Shown here: piece by piece, positions 38,455-42,686 of the stretch
Layout of the letters: the number at the start of each line of letters is the position of its first letter
How positions within the stretch are numbered: position 1 is the first letter of the stretch
Assembly (NCBI RefSeq): GCF_050874005.1
Contig: NZ_JBNMJV010000025.1
Coordinates: forward strand, 1-42,686
Direction of reading: 5' to 3'
DNA: 42,686 nucleotides
Origin: Huintestinicola sp050874005
GTDB taxonomy: Bacteria; Bacillota; Clostridia; Oscillospirales; Ruminococcaceae
Translations under genes and position numbers: made by a program
Notes under the pieces: model-generated
Told to the model about the DNA's origin: nothing
The model's input: the letters and a program-made list of their open reading frames with translations, nothing else
Databases searched by the model: none

Positions 38455-38521
38455 TGTTACCGAGCCGACAATCTGATGCCCGAATAAATTTCAGAACGTC
38501 TCGCTGCGGGTCGTCACCCGC
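38455..38521. repeat. Modular intergenic repeat, second head-to-tail unit
   Basis: GTTACCGAGCCG (38456-38467), CGAATAAATTTCAGAACG (38481-38498), then the hairpin module CTCGCTGCGGGTCGTCACCC (38500-38519) ending in GC, the inverse of the one at 38218. It is the same family as 35281 and 38362 with a different palindrome attached. Confidence 0.75.
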
Positions 38522-38532
38522 AAAAAATATCA

Positions 38533-38561
38533 TTGACAAGCAATGCGGAAAAATGTATAAT
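38533..38561 (+). promoter_or_regulatory. Consensus promoter of thrB
   Basis: TTGACA (38533-38538), 17-base spacer, TATAAT (38556-38561). It lies inside the bracketed segment, 12 bases after the last repeat. Confidence 0.88.
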
Positions 38562-38599
38562 AATATCAAAACTAACTCCCGAAAGGAAAGCAGAAAACA

Positions 38600-39523
38600 A
38601 TGATAAATCTCCGGATACCCGCCACCAGCGCAAATCTGGGCGCAGGCTTTGACGCTCTTGGACTGGCACTAAGCTATTATAACTACGTAAATATGGAGGA
38701 AAGCGACGGCTGCCATATCCGTTCCCTGGACGGTACGGAAATACCCTCAGACGAAAGCAATCTTATCTACCATACCGCCAAAACCGTATATGATATCTGC
38801 GGAAAGCCCTTCAAGGGACTTACCATCGAGCAGACAAACAATATCCCTATGGCAAGAGGTCTGGGCAGCTCCAGCGCCTGCATAATCGCAGGACTTGTGG
38901 GCGCAAACAAGCTTATGGGCGAGCCTCTTTCACTTGACGAGACCGTTGACCTCTCCGCTCAGATAGAGGGTCACCCCGATAATACCGCTCCTGCGCTTCT
39001 GGGCGGCATAGTCACCGCCGTATTTGACGGAAAGAGCGTTCATTGGGTAAAGCAGGAGGTTTTTACTACCCTGAAATTCATTGCGGTCATACCCGATTTC
39101 GAGCTAAAGACCGAAAAGGCAAGAGCCTGCCTGCCCAAGGAAATAGCCCATTCCGACGCTGTATATAACCTGTCAAGAGCGGCGCTTTTCTCTGCATCTC
39201 TTCTGACGGGAAAATACGAAAATCTCCGCACCGCCGTTCACGACAGGCTCCACCAGCCCTACAGAATGGAGCTTATCCCCCACGCAAGGGATATTTTCGA
39301 CATTGCCTACACAAACGGCGCATACGGCGCATACATAAGCGGCGCAGGTCCTACTCTTATGACAATCGTTGACTCGGAAAACAAATTCTTCGGCGGGAAA
39401 ATGCGCTTTGCTCTTGACAATATGGGTCTCACAGGCTGGGAAGTCAAAGAGCTTCATATCGACAATCAGGGCACTTGTGAGTGCCACGGCACATGTGAGT
39501 GTCACGGCACATGCGAGTGCTGA
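38600..39523 (+). CDS. thrB: Homoserine kinase with Cys-rich C-terminal tail
   Basis: 307 residues. It phosphorylates homoserine on the way to threonine. PATSANLGAGFDALGLAL opens the GHMP-kinase fold, PMARGLGSSSACIIAGL is the ATP loop, and GAYISGAGPTLMTIV the C-terminal GHMP motif. The enzyme proper ends near residue 290. Three exact 18-base units then encode GTCECHGTCECHGTCEC, a CxC/His tail that is not part of the family I know. RBS GAAAGGAAAG precedes the ATG. The gene has its own promoter and terminator, and a Nudix gene separates it from hom. Confidence 0.94.
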   Translation: MINLRIPATSANLGAGFDALGLALSYYNYVNMEESDGCHIRSLDGTEIPSDESNLIYHTAKTVYDICGKPFKGLTIEQTNNIPMARGLGSSSACIIAGLVGANKLMGEPLSLDETVDLSAQIEGHPDNTAPALLGGIVTAVFDGKSVHWVKQEVFTTLKFIAVIPDFELKTEKARACLPKEIAHSDAVYNLSRAALFSASLLTGKYENLRTAVHDRLHQPYRMELIPHARDIFDIAYTNGAYGAYISGAGPTLMTIVDSENKFFGGKMRFALDNMGLTGWEVKELHIDNQGTCECHGTCECHGTCEC

Positions 39524-39542
39524 AAATAAAAAAACAATTCGG

Positions 39543-39574
39543 TCTGCTGCAGGCTTTTGCGGCAGACTTTTTTT
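39543..39574 (+). terminator. Terminator of thrB
   Basis: GTCTGC..CA pairs with TG..GCAGAC around AGGCTTTTGC, followed by TTTTTTT. Confidence 0.8.
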
Positions 39575-39668
39575 GCAGGCTGAGCAGGGATGAGTCAAGC
39601 TCAGCCCATAGCCGCCCGTTCTGCAGTTTGATCTGGACGATAAACATTCGGCTCGGTAACGATACAAA
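39575..39668. repeat. Right copy of the inverted repeat bracketing thrB
   Basis: Reverse complement of 38362-38454 with the same ends (GCAGGCTGAGCAGGGATGAG ... CGGCTCGGTAACGATACAAA). It starts at the last T of the thrB terminator. Confidence 0.85.
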
Positions 39669-39850
39669 TAAGCTGACCAATTTTTATTTTTAGTATAATA
39701 TTTAAAATATAATTACCTAATTTTTATGCAAAAGCAACCTCTAAACAAATTTTTTGTGTTTTTTTATAAAAACTAAAGACAAATCCATTTTTTTATGTTA
39801 TAATTATACTAATCCAAGATTTTATATCCGAAAGGGAGTGTGCAGAGTAT
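39669..39850 (+). promoter_or_regulatory. A/T-rich gap with the Nudix -10 box
   Basis: TATAAT at 39799-39804, with only AAGACA at the -35 position (39776-39781). GGGAG lies 14 bases before the ATG at 39851. Nothing else is recognised here. Confidence 0.5.
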
Positions 39851-40258
39851 ATGACCTTTGAAAAATCCTGTGGAGCTATCGTTTACCGCAAGCACCACGG
39901 GAATACCGAAATACTGCTGATAAAGCATATTAACAGCGGTCATTGGTCATTTCCCAAGGGGCATATGGAGCAGGGAGAAAGCGAGACCGAGACCGCTCTT
40001 CGGGAAATAAAGGAGGAAACGGGGCTGGATGTTCTTCTTGACCCCACGTTCCGTGAAAGCGTTACCTACTTTCCCCGAAAGGACACCCAGAAGGTGGTAG
40101 TCTATTTCATCGCCAAGGCAAAGACCTACGACTACACGCCGCAGGAGGACGAGATCGCTGAAATTCGCTGGGTGGATATCGGCCACGCTGTAACAATGCT
40201 TACCTATGAAAACGACAAGACTATAGTTAATAAGGCAAGAACGGCGATATGTCTGTAA
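39851..40258 (+). CDS. Nudix hydrolase
   Basis: 135 residues. The Nudix box is complete: G37-HMEQGESETETALREIKEE-TG, matching Gx5Ex7REUxEExGU, with the metal-binding glutamates. The N-terminus KSCGAIVYR and HWSFPKGH resemble the MutT/Ap4A-hydrolase (bis(5'-nucleosyl)-tetraphosphatase) group, whose members often start with this segment. It probably hydrolyses dinucleoside polyphosphates or a damaged nucleotide in the cytoplasm. It is monocistronic, with a bidirectional terminator shared with hom. Confidence 0.92.
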   Translation: MTFEKSCGAIVYRKHHGNTEILLIKHINSGHWSFPKGHMEQGESETETALREIKEETGLDVLLDPTFRESVTYFPRKDTQKVVVYFIAKAKTYDYTPQEDEIAEIRWVDIGHAVTMLTYENDKTIVNKARTAICL

Positions 40259-40300
40259 AAAAAGCTGCACCCCCGAACCTTTCGGGGGTGCAGCTTTTTT
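40258..40300. terminator. Bidirectional terminator between Nudix gene and hom
   Basis: GCTGCACCCCCGAA (40264-40277) pairs perfectly with TTCGGGGGTGCAGC (40281-40294), flanked by AAAAAAA and TTTTTT. Confidence 0.93.
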
Positions 40301-40326
40301 AGAGATCGGCTTTTCGGTCAGAAAAA

Positions 40327-41553
40327 TTACATATCAAGAACTCTTATCTTTCCAAGAACGCTGCCGCTCATCGAAGCAAGCTTCTCGTCAATATCCTTTT
40401 CTTTAAGAGTAGGAGTGATGAAAGCAAGTTCATCGGCAGGCTGACCTTCACGAGTGATGTATTCAGCATCACCGAAGAGATTTTCAATTTCAGTCTTATC
40501 GGCACCCTGTACACGGATATACATTGAAACGCTGTCCTCTTTGTAATCGGCAATAAAGCTGTTGTCTGTGCTGTCCTCCCACATCTGGGAAAGGATAGTT
40601 GTCTTGTGCTTTGCACAGTCGATGACATCGCCTAAAACTGCGCTGGCGGTGGGAAGCTTTCCTGCGCCTCTGCCGTAGAACATTACCTCGTCAAAGCCGT
40701 CGCCGTATACCATAATGCCGTTGAAAACATCGTCAATATGGGAAAGCTGACAGCCGCTGCATACAAATCTGGGAGCCACCATAGGAAGTATCTTGCCATC
40801 TTCGGTGCGCTTTACGGAGCCGATAAGCTTAACTGCTCCGCCCCAGCTCTCCGCATATGCAACGTCCTCGAGAGTGAGTTTTGTGATGCCCTCGCAGTGT
40901 ACCCAGTCGGGGTAAACGTGCTTGCCGAAGATGAGTGAGGAGAGTATGCATATCTTGCGGCAGGCATCGTCACCCTCTACATCTGCGGCAGGATTTTTTT
41001 CGGCATAGCCCAGCTCCTGAGCCATTGCAAGAGCGTCCTCGAAGGACATTTTCTCGGTTATCATCTTGGTGAGGATAAAGTTTGTGGTTCCGTTTAAGAT
41101 ACCTGCGCAGGCGGTGATGTCGTTTGCGGCAAGGCAGCGGTGAATGGGTCTTATTATGGGGATTGCGCCGCCTGTGGAAGCCTCGAACATAAAGTTGCAG
41201 TTATGATCCTTTGCAGCTTTAAGAAGCTCTGCGCCCTTCTTTGCAACAAGCTCCTTGTTTGATGTGCAGACGCTCTTGCCCCTGCCCAGGCAGGCAAGCA
41301 CGAAATCGTATGCAGGGTGAACGCCGCCCATTACCTCGGCAACAACGGTAACATCATCGTCATTCAAGATATCGTTTATATCCTTAGTGAATTTGTCCGA
41401 ATAGGGGAGACCGGGGAAGTCTCTGATATCGAGAACATAGCCAAGCTCAAGGTCAAGGCCGCCTCTTTTGTTTATTTTGTCCTTGTTTTTAAGGAACAGT
41501 TCCACCGTTCCCGAGCCTACAACTCCGTGTCCCAGTACTGCTAATTTTGCCAT
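40327..41553 (-). CDS. hom: Homoserine dehydrogenase with ACT domain
   Basis: 408 residues from the ATG at 41553, with TTGGAGATAAAC upstream; longer in-frame extensions lack a ribosome site. MAKLAVLGHGVVGSGTVELF is the Rossmann NAD(P)-binding start. ASTGGAIPIIRPIHRCLAAN and GILNGTTNFILTKM are the catalytic-domain signatures, and NPAADVEGDDACRKICILS includes the catalytic-side lysine region. A C-terminal ACT domain (about 325-400) allows feedback control by threonine. It reduces aspartate semialdehyde to homoserine, the substrate of ThrB. Confidence 0.96.
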   Translation of the reverse strand: MAKLAVLGHGVVGSGTVELFLKNKDKINKRGGLDLELGYVLDIRDFPGLPYSDKFTKDINDILNDDDVTVVAEVMGGVHPAYDFVLACLGRGKSVCTSNKELVAKKGAELLKAAKDHNCNFMFEASTGGAIPIIRPIHRCLAANDITACAGILNGTTNFILTKMITEKMSFEDALAMAQELGYAEKNPAADVEGDDACRKICILSSLIFGKHVYPDWVHCEGITKLTLEDVAYAESWGGAVKLIGSVKRTEDGKILPMVAPRFVCSGCQLSHIDDVFNGIMVYGDGFDEVMFYGRGAGKLPTASAVLGDVIDCAKHKTTILSQMWEDSTDNSFIADYKEDSVSMYIRVQGADKTEIENLFGDAEYITREGQPADELAFITPTLKEKDIDEKLASMSGSVLGKIRVLDM

Positions 41554-41576
41554 AATGTTTATCTCCAATCTGTAAA

Positions 41577-41606
41577 TATATAGGTTTCTCTTTATTTTTA
41601 AATCAA
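41577..41606 (-). promoter_or_regulatory. Probable promoter of hom
   Basis: Minus strand TTGATT (41606-41601), 18-base spacer, TATATA (41582-41577), only about 24 bases before the ATG. Confidence 0.45.
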
Positions 41607-41664
41607 CCGACAAATCGTCCGAATTATAAAAAACAAAGATAAAAAATATAAGCAATGCCGCAGG

Positions 41665-42138
41665 TCATTCTTCAGAAATGAGCCTTACTTCAACAACGCC
41701 CTCCACGCCGCAGACCTCTTTGCGCAGGGAAGCGCCGTCCATAGGTCTGCCCGAAAGCTTCACCGTTACCGTCACCGCTGCCGCACCGTCAATGGGAACG
41801 CTCTGGTTCAGGGTCAGCACATTTGCGCTGCACCTGTGCAGGCAGGCAAGCACCGAGGAAAGCACTCCGGGAGTATCTCTCAGTATCGCATAAAGGGAGA
41901 CCGTCCGTCCCTTGAGCTTTTCCTCATAGGTGAAAACGCTGTCCCGATATTTATAGAACGCCGAGCGTGATATATCCGCCCGTTTGCAGGCGGAAGCGGA
42001 GCTTTTCTCGTCTCCGCAGGCAAGGAGCCTTTTTACCTCCATCACCTTTATGAAAACTTCGGGAAGTACATCGCAGCTCACAACTGCGTATCTGGTTTCC
42101 GAAGCATCGGTATCGCTTGTAATACCCGGTTCTGACAT
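41665..42138 (-). CDS. ACT-domain protein, PheB/UPF0735-like
   Basis: 157 residues. The N-terminal half (EVFIKVMEVKRLLAC, CKRADISRSAFYKYRDSVF) resembles a small DNA-binding-like helical segment. The C-terminal half is an ACT domain (GRTVSLYAILRDTPGVLSSV, SANVLTLNQSVPIDGAAAVT). In Firmicutes this protein is regularly encoded next to hom/thr or pheA genes and is thought to sense an amino acid. It lies 111 bases upstream of hom in the same direction, so readthrough transcription is likely. RBS is weak (AAGAAGTGATC). Confidence 0.88.
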   Translation of the reverse strand: MSEPGITSDTDASETRYAVVSCDVLPEVFIKVMEVKRLLACGDEKSSASACKRADISRSAFYKYRDSVFTYEEKLKGRTVSLYAILRDTPGVLSSVLACLHRCSANVLTLNQSVPIDGAAAVTVTVKLSGRPMDGASLRKEVCGVEGVVEVRLISEE

Positions 42139-42194
42139 TTCTAAAGATCACTTCTTTCGGAAAGCACAAAACTTTTCTTCAAGTCCTTGTGTGA

Positions 42195-42208
42195 AATACA
42201 AATGTATT
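42195..42208. promoter_or_regulatory. Dyad in the leader of the ACT-domain gene
   Basis: AATACAAATGTATT is a near-perfect 14-base inverted repeat just downstream of the expected start point, a possible operator. Confidence 0.4.
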
Positions 42209-42221
42209 CGACACAATTACA

Positions 42222-42250
42222 ATTGTACCATCTTTTCCCGACTTTGTCAA
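42222..42250 (-). promoter_or_regulatory. Promoter of the ACT-domain / hom unit
   Basis: Minus strand TTGACA (42250-42245), 17-base spacer, TACAAT (42227-42222). Confidence 0.8.
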
Positions 42251-42329
42251 GGGCTTATTTTGTGAAATGATACGGGTATTTTGGATAAATTTACAGGGTT
42301 TGCGAGCGGATTTTTCTATCAAACGGGAA

Positions 42330-42358
42330 AAAGGCTTTCGGGACATGCTCCGAAAGCC
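42330..42358. terminator. Hairpin at the edge of the gene-free right end
   Basis: GGCTTTCGG pairs with CCGAAAGCC around GACATGCT. On the minus strand it is followed by TTTTTC, so it may end a transcript entering from the right. Confidence 0.5.
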
Positions 42359-42426
42359 TCAGCTTGTCGATAAAGTGGAGAAATGAAAAAAGTTGCACAA
42401 ATAAACATAACACTAAAAGTTTCGCT

Positions 42427-42654
42427 CAAGCCTTTTCCAAAGGCTTGCAGGTTTCCAAGTAGGGCGATTGGTCTTGTAAACAAGCCCCGCCCTTTGGTCG
42501 CCCTCCGCAGAGGGCGAAATCTCCGTTTATCCTTCAAAACGGAGAAAGGGGTGAGAAATGCGACAGCATTTCGAGGGGAGGCGAACACGACCGCCTCCCC
42601 TTGTAGAGCGGTTGAGATAACTTACCCTCAAAAACGTTCCGGTGGAACGTTTTT
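42427..42654. repeat. Cluster of seven hairpins, no gene
   Basis: Consecutive dyads: CAAGCCTTT/AAAGGCTTG (42427-42447); GGGCG with nested CTTG-TAAA-CAAG (42462-42492); TCGCCCTC-CGCA-GAGGGCGA (42498-42517); TCTCCGTTT/AAACGGAGA (42520-42545); GAAATGC-GACA-GCATTTC (42555-42572); GGGGAGGCG/CGCCTCCCC (42575-42600); AAAAACGTTCC-GGT-GGAACGTTTTT (42630-42654). Open frames here lack ribosome sites and follow hairpin periodicity, so I call none of them genes. It could be a structured RNA or a compound intergenic repeat. Confidence 0.65.
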
Positions 42655-42686
42655 GACGAAGCAATTTCTGCATTGGTTTGTGCATA

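Noticed and set aside
42319..42588. 89-codon minus-strand open frame at the right end
   Set aside because: It is built from the hairpin cluster, has no ribosome site and no protein-like pattern.

Overview
The window looks like chromosome of a spore-forming, cellulolytic gut Clostridium-class bacterium of the Ruminococcus / Oscillospiraceae type. The evidence is a gpr germination protease next to rpsT (a pairing common in Firmicutes), a lipoprotein GH5 glycanase, MsmK-type sugar ATPase, DUF1540 and DUF4179 proteins, AGGAGG-type ribosome sites and clear TTGACA-17-TATAAT promoters. The species assignment is inference. There is no rRNA, tRNA, CRISPR array or prophage; the only mobile-element remnant is an IS transposase cut by the left edge.

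Layout. 1-130: end of an IS3-like element. 0.3-2.6 kb: an AraC/GyrI regulator and a membrane HD-GYP c-di-GMP phosphodiesterase. 2.6-7.6 kb: parS-like palindromes, serS, two flavodoxin-fold reductases, an RsuA-type pseudouridine synthase and an orphan MsmK-like ATPase. 7.7-14.3 kb: a self-regulated TetR plus cation/proton antiporter pair, two lipoproteins, a bifunctional NAD(P)HX repair enzyme, another parS-like site, gpr and rpsT. 14.4-19.8 kb: an Rpn-like nuclease, an ECF sigma/anti-sigma pair, a response regulator with a degenerate receiver, a wall-binding protein broken by an in-frame TAG, a MIF-like tautomerase and a small membrane protein. 19.8-24.6 kb: an orphan sugar-binding lipoprotein behind a cre/LacI-like operator, a membrane protein, a candidate type I toxin-antitoxin locus, a cysteine desulfurase with a DUF3343 (Se/S carrier-like) partner, and a DUF1540 peptide.

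24.7-32.1 kb, all on the minus strand: two tandem paralogous exported proteins, then a run of D-Ala-D-Ala carboxypeptidase, a degenerate Wzz/BY-kinase, a GH5 lipoprotein and an alpha/beta esterase. 32.2-35.3 kb: a second TetR with its own operator and a PEP-utilising phosphotransferase built like rifamycin phosphotransferase. 35.4-38.1 kb: an rpiB-upp-glycosyltransferase-pyrophosphatase operon. 38.2-42.1 kb: threonine biosynthesis (thrB, hom, ACT regulator) with a Nudix hydrolase. The window closes in a dense cluster of hairpins.

The best candidate for an undescribed system is the 22.1-22.5 kb locus. A consensus promoter drives an RNA whose ribosome site is locked in a 10-bp helix and which encodes a 32-residue hydrophobic peptide. 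A convergent consensus promoter makes a roughly 105-nt antisense RNA ending in a terminator over the peptide's stop codon. The second is a modular intergenic repeat family whose roughly 93-bp inverted copies bracket thrB, and whose hairpin module shows a compensatory base-pair change between copies.
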